Assembly (NCBI GenBank): GCA_000432275.1
Contig: HF995261.1
Span: forward strand, 1-8,727
Origin: Proteobacteria bacterium CAG:495
GTDB lineage: Bacteria; Pseudomonadota; Alphaproteobacteria; RF32; CAG-239
Direction of reading: 5' to 3'
DNA: 8,727 nucleotides
The translations under genes and the position numbers were made by a program. Below the pieces are notes generated by a model. That model had not been told where the DNA came from. It was given only the letters and a program-made list of their open reading frames with translations, and made no database searches. Shown here in pieces: positions 1 to 5,875 of this stretch (position 1 is the first letter of the stretch; each line of letters starts with the position of its first letter).

Positions 1-17
1 TAGCTTCTTTTAATTTT

Positions 18-50
18 ATCCCGGTTTGCATCTGCACTCCGGGATTTTTT
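18..50 (+). terminator. Rho-independent terminator of a gene left of the window
   Basis: ATCCCGG (18-24) pairs perfectly with CCGGGAT (39-45) across a 14-base loop, and a run of T follows (45-50). This is the canonical shape of an intrinsic terminator on the plus strand. The gene it serves lies outside the window. It separates that gene from the tRNA promoter that follows. Confidence 0.8.
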
Positions 51-101
51 ACATTTCCATAATTTATAGAAAATTTGTTTTTCATTTTTGAAAAAAAGAA
101 C

Positions 102-130
102 TTGCATTTCCTCTCGGAAAGCTTTATAAA
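102..130 (+). promoter_or_regulatory. Sigma-70-type promoter of the tRNA-Pro gene
   Basis: A TTGCAT -35 box (102-107) and a TATAAA -10 box (125-130) are separated by exactly 17 bases. Transcription would begin a few bases before the mature tRNA end at 143. The promoter sits between the upstream terminator and the tRNA, so the tRNA appears to be its own transcription unit. Confidence 0.75.
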
Positions 131-142
131 CTTTTTTGTTGT

Positions 143-219
143 CGGGATGTAGCGCAGTCTGGTAGCGCATTTGCATGGGGTGCAAGGGGTCGCTGGTTCG
201 AATCCAGTCATCCCGACCA
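143..219 (+). tRNA. tRNA-Pro (anticodon GGG)
   Basis: This 77-base gene folds into a full cloverleaf. The acceptor stem is CGGGATG with CATCCCG and the discriminator base is A. The D stem is GCGC/GCGC. The anticodon stem TTTGC/GCAAG (one G-U pair) encloses the 7-base loop ATGGGGT, with anticodon GGG at 177-179. The T arm carries TTCGAAT. CCA is encoded at 217-219. Anticodon GGG reads proline codons CCC and CCU. The C1-G72 pair and unpaired A73 are typical of bacterial tRNA-Pro. It has its own promoter and terminator, so it is a single-gene transcript. Confidence 0.97.
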
Positions 220-220
220 T

Positions 221-259
221 AAAAACAAAAATCGCCTTAACGGCGTTTTTTTTGTTTTT
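221..259 (+). terminator. Rho-independent terminator of tRNA-Pro
   Basis: CGCC (233-236) pairs with GGCG (242-245) around a TTAAC loop. The stem is extended by an A-rich left flank and a T-rich right arm (eight T, then G, then five T). It starts directly after the tRNA CCA end. The A-rich left flank means a transcript on the other strand would also see a T tract, so it may work in both directions. Confidence 0.8.
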
Positions 260-261
260 AA

Positions 262-372
262 AGGCCGCGGCAATGGCTGAGATGCCCCGGAGAAAAAGCC
301 GTTCACCAAGGAAAGCCGGCAAAACGAAAGGATTGCCACGCTTGCGACGACAAAGCGGCAGGATAAAATGAC
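262..372. repeat. Possible relic of a dispersed GC-rich intergenic repeat
   Basis: A block distinctly richer in G and C than its AT-rich surroundings. It contains the phrase GGATTGCCACGCTTGCG (330-346) and AATGACGTC near 368-375. From memory, these resemble the ends of short dispersed palindromic repeats common between bacterial genes. An imperfect hairpin is visible: TGCC-GCTT (334-343, with a 2-base bulge) against AAGC-GGCA (353-360). Only one copy lies in this window, so the repeat nature cannot be shown here. A 32-codon ORF (273-371) runs through it, but its protein is low in complexity and very basic. Confidence 0.22.
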
Positions 373-408
373 GTCAGACCAATATGCAACCATAACATTA
401 TAAAAATA

Positions 409-436
409 TAACCGACAGTCACATTGCTGCCGGTTA
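409..436 (-). terminator. Rho-independent terminator of the EF-Tu domain II-like gene
   Basis: Read on the minus strand, TAACCGGCAG (436-427) pairs over all ten positions with CTGTCGGTTA (418-409), one pair being G-U, around an 8-base loop. A T-rich run (TATTTTTAT) follows. On the plus strand the same stem has an A-C mismatch, so the structure favours minus-strand RNA. It begins only a few bases after the second stop codon at 442-444 of the gene at 475-720. Confidence 0.7.
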
Positions 437-474
437 CAATTTTAGTCCTCTACAATTAACATCCCTCTGTGGAT

Positions 475-720
475 TTATATTTTAGAAACACCGGAGAGAG
501 TAATGGCTATATACTCCCCAGCATGTGCTTCTCTGATATCCTTAAGATATTTTTCCAGTTTTAAGCACCCTGCCCTGAGCTCAACATTGTCTCCTGAAAT
601 TTTGAGTTTAGCACCTTGTGTTATACAACCGTTTTCAACTCGTCCGGTTACAACAACTCCTGTATTGTGGATATAAAACACCTCATCAATACATAAGGAG
701 AAAAGATTTTTCTGCTCCAT
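475..720 (-). CDS. Stand-alone EF-Tu domain II-like small protein, apparently cut short by an in-frame TAA
   Basis: The 81-residue product matches the second beta-barrel domain of translation GTPases such as EF-Tu. Residues 11-35 carry the pattern (I)DEVFYI-(N)TGVVVTGRVE-G-I--G, and a later AGEYIAITLSGV segment matches EF-Tu's GENVGVLLRGI. No G domain (no P-loop, no NKxD) is present, so it cannot be a GTPase. The frame stops at TAA (475-477). Directly beyond it the same frame reads IHRGMLIVED and then TAA at 442-444, matching the IERGxVL strand that closes the EF-Tu barrel. The intact gene would thus be about 92 residues (442-720). A terminator follows the second stop. The start ATG (718-720) has no visible Shine-Dalgarno site. 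It may be a recent pseudogene, a tolerated truncation, a readthrough product or a sequence error. The family call is strong; the role is unknown. Confidence 0.72.
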   Translation of the reverse strand: MEQKNLFSLCIDEVFYIHNTGVVVTGRVENGCITQGAKLKISGDNVELRAGCLKLEKYLKDIREAHAGEYIAITLSGVSKI

Positions 721-1022
721 AATTATTTGACTTTAATGATTAAACATATACATAAAATTTTGTTTTACACTACAGTATCCCCCCCAAACAAATCAATATT
801 TTTCGTAAATACAAATTGACCGTTACCGGCAAAGGCAATCTTATGAAAAAAATTAATAAACGGCAGAATTGATACTTTACCGTCTCACTCATTGCAAGTT
901 CTTGAAAATATTGTCACCGACAACAAACATTTCAGATAAAAAATTTTACTTTTTGCCTTTATTCCCGTTTGACACTGCCTATATAGATATAAATTGCGAA
1001 TAAAATAAGGCAGGATTTTAAA
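721..1022. other. 302-base gap between divergent genes, no gene supported
   Basis: AT-rich DNA between the starts of the minus-strand EF-Tu domain II-like gene and the plus-strand membrane protein, so both promoters should lie here. A run of seven C occupies 779-785. A candidate rightward promoter is at 969-995. On the minus strand an ATG-started frame of 40 codons (770-892) and a different stop-free frame without ATG (765-884) overlap each other. Neither has a ribosome-binding site or a recognisable protein. I see no RNA gene and no convincing hairpin. Confidence 0.6.
969..995 (+). promoter_or_regulatory. Candidate promoter of the bitopic membrane protein gene
   Basis: A perfect TTGACA (969-974) is followed after 15 bases by TAAATT (990-995), a short spacer. 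An alternative -10 is TAAAAT at 1001-1006, but it lacks a good -35 at the right distance. TAGATATAAATT (984-995) also occurs at 3588-3599 before the lipoprotein gene. The -35 box is convincing; the -10 assignment is not. Confidence 0.35.
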
Positions 1023-1688
1023 ATGTTTAATTCAGGACAGGCGAACAGAGACTGGAAGGCCGTCGTATCGGCAGTCTGGAATTTTTGGACCAGCAAAACC
1101 GGGGCGTTTATTCTGGCTGTTTCAGGTATTGCGGTCGGTTATTACATTTTTTACATCAGCCGGCCGATTTTGAAATACGAAACAGAAAAAGTTACCTTTA
1201 TTTCCTCCCAAAACGACAATGCCTATTCCGTTAAGGTCAAAGGCCGGGAATATCAGGATTTATACCTGACAAGGATATATCTGAACAACAAGGGGGCAAT
1301 GGCTCTTTCCGGAAGCGACGTTTCTAAAATCGGCCATGATCCGATACGTATCGTCATTCCCAAAGATGCAAAAATGGTACATTACACTTTAGACAATACG
1401 GCCACTACAAATGCGATTACCGCCCGTTTGGAAGAAATCGACGGCAATTTGGTCATCAAATTCGATTATCTGAATCCTGACTATCAAATTGCGGCATCCA
1501 TTCTTCATGAAAATCCCGATGCCGAATTTGAAGTGACGGGAAGTGCTTTGAACGTAAACGAAATCACCAGAGAATGGAGCGACCGGCAAGTCAAATTCTG
1601 GGGATTGTGGAGTCTGGGGATTTTGTATTTTATCCTTCTGCTGTTTTATATTTACAACCACCGGCCGCAGAAAAAAATTAGAATCTAA
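1023..1688 (+). CDS. Bitopic membrane protein with an extracytoplasmic beta-rich domain, unknown family
   Basis: I do not recognise this 221-residue protein. It has two hydrophobic helices, at about 27-45 and 193-211. They flank a soluble region (50-190) rich in alternating hydrophobic residues, including RIYLNNKGAMALSGSDV and NLVIKFDYLN, which suggests a beta-sandwich. The charged tail (RPQKKIRI) after the second helix and the short N-terminal stretch would both be cytoplasmic, placing the middle domain in the periplasm. The ATG at 1023 has an AGGA site (1012-1015) with 7-base spacing, supporting this start. The next gene begins about 100 bases later with no clear terminator between. It could be a sensor or scaffold of the envelope, but nothing in the sequence shows a catalytic site. 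Confidence 0.85.
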   Translation: MFNSGQANRDWKAVVSAVWNFWTSKTGAFILAVSGIAVGYYIFYISRPILKYETEKVTFISSQNDNAYSVKVKGREYQDLYLTRIYLNNKGAMALSGSDVSKIGHDPIRIVIPKDAKMVHYTLDNTATTNAITARLEEIDGNLVIKFDYLNPDYQIAASILHENPDAEFEVTGSALNVNEITREWSDRQVKFWGLWSLGILYFILLLFYIYNHRPQKKIRI

Positions 1689-1789
1689 GTTCAACTTTAA
1701 ATTCAACTTCGTCAGTCAAGGTTGTGATTGTTTAAGAAAAATTAACGGGCTTCCTTTATGCTTGAGGCAAAATCATAAAGGAGTTGTCA

Positions 1790-2923
1790 ATGTCCATTCC
1801 CCTGCTGTTTCCCGACTATCAGAATTCCATTCTGAACATCCCGTGCACCTTGTTAAAACATTTCGGCCTGAGAGCGTCACACGGAACATTGACGGTTCTG
1901 GAACAAGAACTTGCCGCGCATCATTATCAAAACATTGTTCTGATGGTTTTTGACGGCATGGGAATGGCGGTTCTGGAAAAGAACCTTCCGCCGGAAAGCT
2001 TTTTGCGCCACCATATCCGGCAAGAGATTACTTCGGTTTTTCCACCCACCACCGCAGCCGCAATAACAGCCATTCAATCAGGCTTGTCACCGGTCGAGAG
2101 CGGCTGGCTGGGATGGAACGCCTGGTTTGAAGAGTTCGGCCGTCCGTTGGTTTTGTTTACCAACAAGGATTTTTACACTCAAGAGCCGGTTGACGGAGCA
2201 GACGTTCGCGGAAAAATTCTGAAAACGCCGCATATTAACGAGATGCTTCAAAGCAAGCTGGACACCCACGATGTATCAAACCTGAACAATTTTTGCGGAA
2301 CCGCACATAAAGTTGAAAATCTGGAGCAGTGGTTTGCCGAAATCGAAACGCTTTGCCAAAGCCCGAAACATAAGTTTATATACGGCTATTGGAACAATCC
2401 GGATTCAGAAATGCATAAAAATGGCGTGGAAAGCCCTGCCGCAAAAGAAATTCTGTCGGTTGTCAACCGCCATACGGAACAGCTTGCCGACAAATTGGAA
2501 AATACCCTGCTGATAATTACCGCCGATCACGGTATGACTGATGTCGAATCGCTTTATCTGGATGACTATCCCGAACTGGAAGCTTGTTTGGAGCATGCCC
2601 CGACGCTTGAGCCGCGTTTTTGCTCATTTAAACTGAAACCGGGATGCAAGTCTCAATTTCAAAAGCTTTTCGAACAGGTTTTCGGCGAGGATTTTCTGCT
2701 GATGAGCAAAGAAGAGGTGCTTGAACGCAAGCTTACCGGCTGCGGATCCCCTCACCCCAGAGCAGCGGAATTTATGGGAGATATGCTGGCAATCGCAGTC
2801 GGAAACAAAATTCTTCAATACCGCATGAAGGGGGTGCCCCAGCCCAAAAGCTTTGCAGCGCATCATGCGGGGCTGACCGCTGACGAAATGAGGGTTCCCC
2901 TTGTTTTGATAACAGCTAAATAG
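1790..2923 (+). CDS. Alkaline-phosphatase-superfamily phosphodiesterase / nucleotide pyrophosphatase
   Basis: The 377-residue product fits the type I phosphodiesterase/nucleotide pyrophosphatase family, metal enzymes that cut phosphodiester or pyrophosphate bonds. Visible parts of the two-metal site are D55 in MVFDGMG, the likely nucleophile T87 in SVFPPTTAAA, D205 and H209 in NNPDSEMHKNG, D246-H247 in ADHGMTD, and a C-terminal histidine (H358/H359) in HHAGLTADEMRVPL. No signal peptide or membrane helix is seen, so it is probably cytoplasmic. The ATG at 1790 is preferred because AAAGGAG (1777-1783) lies 6 bases upstream; a TTG at 1784 would overlap that region. The inorganic pyrophosphatase gene follows 77 bases later. 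If this enzyme releases pyrophosphate, ppa would dispose of it, but the substrate cannot be read from sequence. Confidence 0.85.
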   Translation: MSIPLLFPDYQNSILNIPCTLLKHFGLRASHGTLTVLEQELAAHHYQNIVLMVFDGMGMAVLEKNLPPESFLRHHIRQEITSVFPPTTAAAITAIQSGLSPVESGWLGWNAWFEEFGRPLVLFTNKDFYTQEPVDGADVRGKILKTPHINEMLQSKLDTHDVSNLNNFCGTAHKVENLEQWFAEIETLCQSPKHKFIYGYWNNPDSEMHKNGVESPAAKEILSVVNRHTEQLADKLENTLLIITADHGMTDVESLYLDDYPELEACLEHAPTLEPRFCSFKLKPGCKSQFQKLFEQVFGEDFLLMSKEEVLERKLTGCGSPHPRAAEFMGDMLAIAVGNKILQYRMKGVPQPKSFAAHHAGLTADEMRVPLVLITAK

Positions 2924-2925
2924 GC

Positions 2926-2953
2926 TTTACTTTTTTGAGATTTCCGTTATTTT
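2926..2953 (+). promoter_or_regulatory. Candidate promoter of ppa
   Basis: TTTACT (2926-2931) and TATTTT (2948-2953) are 16 bases apart, directly after the stop codon of the phosphodiesterase gene. No hairpin terminator separates the two genes, so ppa may also be read from upstream. The boxes are only partial matches. Confidence 0.33.
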
Positions 2954-3000
2954 AGCTGGACGACATTGACGAACACACAAAACCGGAAAGGATTATGAAA

Positions 3001-3552
3001 ATGCTGCATCCATGGCATGGCGTCAGCTGCGGGGAAAATGCTCCCGATATTGTAACTGCGGTTATTGAGGTGCCCAAAGGCTCTCAAACCAAATATGAAC
3101 TGGACAAGTTAAGCGGCCTGCTCAAAGTCGACCGTATCTTATACAGCGCGGTGCACTATCCCGCCAATTACGGTTTTATTCCGCAAAGCTACTGCGAAGA
3201 CAACGACCCGCTCGACGTTCTGGTTTTGTGCCAGGAATCGGTTTTGCCGCTTTCGTTGATGAGGGTGCGGCCTATCGGCGTTATGAAGATGATTGACCAG
3301 GGAGAAGCCGACGACAAGATTATCGCCGTTCACGTAGACGACCCCGAATTTGCCCATTATACCTCAATTGACCAACTTCCGCCGCATTGTTTGAAAATTC
3401 TGCGTCGTTTCTTTGAAGACTATAAAATCCTTGAAAACAAAGAAGTCAAAATTGAAACGTTTTTGGGACCGCAAGACGCCAAGCAGGCGATTTTGGACGC
3501 TTTCACGCTTTATGAGCAGAACAAAGAGCATCTTGCCGGATATGAAAAATAA
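3001..3552 (+). CDS. ppa: Inorganic pyrophosphatase (family I)
   Basis: Hydrolyses pyrophosphate to two phosphates in the cytoplasm, pulling forward nucleic acid and other biosyntheses. Counted from the ATG at 3001 (183 residues), it keeps the family signature DNDPLDV (67-73). It also has the residues equivalent to the E. coli active site: K31, E33, R45, Y57, D67, D72, D99, D104, K106, Y141 and K142. Length is normal for bacterial family I enzymes. An in-frame ATG at 2995 sits only 2 bases after the AGGA site (2989-2992), while 3001 has an ideal 8-base gap, so I prefer 3001. The upstream phosphodiesterase gene may feed it pyrophosphate. No residue needed for catalysis appears to be missing. 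Confidence 0.96.
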   Translation: MLHPWHGVSCGENAPDIVTAVIEVPKGSQTKYELDKLSGLLKVDRILYSAVHYPANYGFIPQSYCEDNDPLDVLVLCQESVLPLSLMRVRPIGVMKMIDQGEADDKIIAVHVDDPEFAHYTSIDQLPPHCLKILRRFFEDYKILENKEVKIETFLGPQDAKQAILDAFTLYEQNKEHLAGYEK

Positions 3553-3555
3553 AAA

Positions 3556-3588
3556 TTGACTTGAATTTTGCGCGCGATAGCCTAAAGT
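3556..3588 (+). promoter_or_regulatory. Promoter of the OmpA-like lipoprotein gene
   Basis: Two overlapping readings are possible: TTGACT (3556-3561) with TAGCCT (3578-3583), or TTGAAT (3561-3566) with TAAAGT (3583-3588), both with 16-base spacers. The short gap after ppa holds this element and a strong Shine-Dalgarno site but no hairpin terminator. Confidence 0.5.
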
Positions 3589-3624
3589 AGATATAAATTT
3601 ACAGACGTAACAAAGGAGAACAAC

Positions 3625-4266
3625 ATGAAAAAATCACTTATTTGCAGCCTGCTGGCGGTTTCTCTGCTCAGCGCCTGCGCCATTGATCCCTATACCGGAG
3701 AGCAAAAAGTCGCCAAAACAGCCTGGGGAACAGGTATCGGAGCTGCGGCAGGAGCCGGTATCGGCGCTCTGGCCGGCGGCAAGAAAGGTGCCTTAATCGG
3801 TGCCGGCGTCGGCGCTCTGGCCGGAGCAGGCACCGGCGCTTATATGGACGTTCAGGCCCGCAAACTGCGCGAACAGCTGGTCGGCACCGGTGTTCAGGTT
3901 AAGGAGCTGGACGGCCGCATCTATCTGATTATGCCGGGAAACATTACCTTTAATACAAATGAAGCGGTCATTAAACAGGGTTTCACTCCGGTGCTGGATT
4001 CCGTCGCTTTGGTTATTAAAGAATACAACAAAACCATGGTTCAGGTTTACGGATACACCGACAATACCGGTACCGCCGCGACAAACAACGCCCTGTCTCT
4101 GCGCAGAGCCAATGCCGTTTCAAACTATCTGCGGCTGCGCGGCGTTGACGGCAACCGCATCATCACCGACGGCTTAGGCTCCAGCAATCCGATTGCTTCC
4201 AATGCCACAGCCGCAGGAAGAGAACAGAATCGCCGTGTCGAAATTGTTTTGATTAACCAGCAATAA
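3625..4266 (+). CDS. OmpA-family outer-membrane lipoprotein with glycine zipper (YiaD/YfiB-like)
   Basis: The 213-residue precursor starts with a lipoprotein signal peptide (KK, hydrophobic core, lipobox LSAC with Cys18). Alanine at +2 suggests sorting to the outer membrane. Residues 35-74 are a long glycine zipper of GxxxG-type repeats (TGIGAAAGAGIGALAGG and on), likely membrane-inserting or self-associating. Residues 105-213 form an OmpA C-terminal peptidoglycan-binding domain. It has D146 in YGYTDNTG, R161 in LSLRRANAV and the NRRVEIVL end, the residues that hold diaminopimelate in this family. It should tie the outer membrane to the cell wall. AAAGGAG (3612-3618) lies 6 bases before the ATG. 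It has its own promoter and a strong terminator. Domain order matches YiaD-type proteins; I do not assign a symbol. Confidence 0.93.
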   Translation: MKKSLICSLLAVSLLSACAIDPYTGEQKVAKTAWGTGIGAAAGAGIGALAGGKKGALIGAGVGALAGAGTGAYMDVQARKLREQLVGTGVQVKELDGRIYLIMPGNITFNTNEAVIKQGFTPVLDSVALVIKEYNKTMVQVYGYTDNTGTAATNNALSLRRANAVSNYLRLRGVDGNRIITDGLGSSNPIASNATAAGREQNRRVEIVLINQQ

Positions 4267-4280
4267 ACGACCGTTTGACC

Positions 4281-4309
4281 AAGGCAGCGTTCAAAACGCT
4301 GCCTTTTTT
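4281..4309 (+). terminator. Strong Rho-independent terminator after the lipoprotein gene
   Basis: AAGGCAGCGTT (4281-4291) and AACGCTGCCTT (4295-4305) form a perfect 11-base-pair stem with a CAA loop, followed by a T run to 4309. The Shine-Dalgarno site of the next gene begins only 4 bases after it. That leaves no room for a separate promoter in between. Confidence 0.92.
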
Positions 4310-4323
4310 ATTAGGAGATGCAA

Positions 4324-5463
4324 ATGAAGCTCGCCAAAAAACTTTCCGAATGGGAACAAATCAAGCTGATTGACGAGAAGCAAAAATCAGCCATTCTTGC
4401 CTATGAAAGCCGACAAGGCAAAAACCGGCTGCCGTTTATTTTGAGCGCTTTGGCCGTTTTTTGCATCGGGCTCGGCATTCTTTCCCTTATCGCTTCCAAC
4501 TGGCAAGAGATTCCCGACAGCCTGAAGCTGAGCGCGGACATTTTATTACTGGGGTTGACAGCAGTCGGGGCTTATCGTTTTTATAACAGAGGTAAATGGT
4601 ATTTTGAGGCGCTTGTCATCGGCTATGCGACATTGATTCTCGCCAGCATCGGGCTGGTCGGACAAGTTTTTCAGCTGCAACCGGTCGGTCTGAGGGCTTA
4701 TCTGCTCTGGTCTGTTTTGGTTTTGCCCACGGCGCTGTTCAGCAAAAAAGCCGTTTTGCCGCTGGTATGGATTCCGGTTTTCGTCATTTCGGGCTTGGAT
4801 ACATTATTTGACTTTGCCTGGTTCGACAAGGCAATCGACTTTTTGGAAAGCGGCCTTCCCTATGCGGGTATTCTGACCGGACTGATACTGCTTGCCTTTT
4901 TGAGTGCCGGACATCTTTCCGAAAGCAGACTGCCGGTATGGAAAAAATCTTGGAAATTTTGGCTGGTCGTTTCAACCGCACTGGTAACGGTTGTTATGGA
5001 CTTTGGCGGAATGTATTATTACGGTTTCGGCAGCAGCCGGACATTCCCGCTTCTGTATGAAGGAATTGCGGCGGCCATTGTCATTTTGTTACTGTTGCTG
5101 TTGTTTGTGAGAAACGTTCAGACCCGAACGCTACCGACAATGGCGGCAATTTTAGCCACAATGATTTTTTACGCTTTTGTCAGCAGGTTTGTTTCCGGAC
5201 ATTTAAATCACGACATTTTGGGCTTTGCATTGACAATGAGCATTCTTGCCGAAATAATTTATTTCGGCTTCAAACAAGGCTGTCCTAAAATCGTCAACGC
5301 TGCAGGTGCTCTGGCAGCCCTACGCATTTTCGGAGTTTATCTGCAAGTTTTCGGTTCCCTGCTCACAACCGGACTTGGACTTATCTCCAGCGGCCTTGTT
5401 TTGCTGCTGACAGTCGGCATATGGAATAAACTGAAACTTAAAACGGAGAAATGTCATGAATAA
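4324..5463 (+). CDS. DUF2157 multipass membrane protein
   Basis: The 379-residue integral membrane protein belongs to the DUF2157 family. The cytoplasmic N-terminal helical region (1-34) resembles the family's W-to-Q start, and GLGILSLIASNWQEIP (49-64) is its hallmark after the first helix. About ten or more hydrophobic segments follow, and the tail is basic (KLKLKTEK). The biochemical role of the family is not known. ATG at 4324 is preferred over 4318: the AGGAG site (4313-4317) touches 4318 but stands 6 bases from 4324. It overlaps the GDYXXLXY-domain gene by 8 bases, the usual partner of this family. The terminator just upstream means expression depends on readthrough or a promoter inside the lipoprotein gene. 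Confidence 0.88.
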   Translation: MKLAKKLSEWEQIKLIDEKQKSAILAYESRQGKNRLPFILSALAVFCIGLGILSLIASNWQEIPDSLKLSADILLLGLTAVGAYRFYNRGKWYFEALVIGYATLILASIGLVGQVFQLQPVGLRAYLLWSVLVLPTALFSKKAVLPLVWIPVFVISGLDTLFDFAWFDKAIDFLESGLPYAGILTGLILLAFLSAGHLSESRLPVWKKSWKFWLVVSTALVTVVMDFGGMYYYGFGSSRTFPLLYEGIAAAIVILLLLLLFVRNVQTRTLPTMAAILATMIFYAFVSRFVSGHLNHDILGFALTMSILAEIIYFGFKQGCPKIVNAAGALAALRIFGVYLQVFGSLLTTGLGLISSGLVLLLTVGIWNKLKLKTEKCHE

Positions 5464-5875
5464 AAAATTAATTGCGGCACTGTCTCTGCCAGTTATCTTT
5501 ATGGCCGGATGGATGGGAATTTTGAGTTTTGAACGCTGCAGCATTCAGCATGACGTTATCATTGCCGTCAGCGGTTATGATCCCAGAGACCTGTTGTCCG
5601 GACATTATATCGACCTGAGTCTTAACTGGAAAGATACCGATTGTTCTCAGTTCTTTGAAAAGGTTTGTCCGCAAAAAGCTTTTTTGCAACGCTATAAGTT
5701 TTATCTGCCCGAGAAAGATGCCGCCGATATGCAAACTTTAATCAACCGCTCCGGCAATAATCTTGACTTGGCATTGGTGTTCAGTTATCAAAAAGACAAG
5801 CGCCCGGTATTGAAAGAGATGCTGGTCGACAATGAAAACTGGAAAACGTGGTTGAACAAACAGGATATCAAATGA
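5456..5875 (+). CDS. GDYXXLXY-domain protein, partner of DUF2157
   Basis: The 139-residue protein has one N-terminal membrane helix or uncleaved signal (about 4-24) and then an extracytoplasmic domain. The family motif is seen at 42-54 as DPRDLLSGHYIDL, with H50 in place of the aspartate in the usual GDY. Four cysteines (28, 63, 71 and one in the N-terminal region at most) are present, of which C63 and C71 are close enough to form a disulfide if periplasmic. The start overlaps the DUF2157 gene by 8 bases and has a GGAG site (5445-5448) 7 bases before the ATG, so the two are translationally coupled. In known genomes GDYXXLXY and DUF2157 domains are neighbours or fused. Function is unknown. Confidence 0.85.
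   Translation: MNKKLIAALSLPVIFMAGWMGILSFERCSIQHDVIIAVSGYDPRDLLSGHYIDLSLNWKDTDCSQFFEKVCPQKAFLQRYKFYLPEKDAADMQTLINRSGNNLDLALVFSYQKDKRPVLKEMLVDNENWKTWLNKQDIK

Noticed and set aside
273..371. A 32-codon plus-strand ORF giving a very basic peptide (MAEMPRRKSRSPRK...)
   Set aside because: It lies just after the tRNA terminator, has only a weak AAGG element at a long distance, and its low-complexity composition fits translation of GC-rich non-coding DNA. A 61-codon minus-strand frame over the same stretch is no better.
143..475. Integrated element using the tRNA-Pro gene as attachment site
   Set aside because: I found no direct repeat of the tRNA 3' end elsewhere in the window and no integrase gene.
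779..785. Run of seven C as a phase-variable tract
   Set aside because: It is short, and lies about 60 bases upstream of the minus-strand start without an obvious promoter around it, so switching is not supported.
770..892. A 40-codon minus-strand ORF (MSETVKYQF...) that could be a small hydrophobic protein
   Set aside because: No ribosome-binding site, no recognisable similarity, and an alternative frame (765-884) is equally open without an ATG. Lengths are within chance for AT-rich DNA.
1690..1709. Repeated TTCAACTT and a small AAGTT/AACTT palindrome after the bitopic gene as a terminator
   Set aside because: The stem is weak, the loop is a single base and no T run follows.
1784..1789. 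TTG at 1784 as the start of the phosphodiesterase
   Set aside because: It lies directly against the AAAGGAG site; the ATG at 1790 has proper spacing and a better start codon.
5848..5871. GTG at 5848 as the start of the histidine phosphatase
   Set aside because: It would add eight residues before the family's usual N-terminal strand, while the ATG at 5872 has an AGGA site and the typical ATGA overlap.
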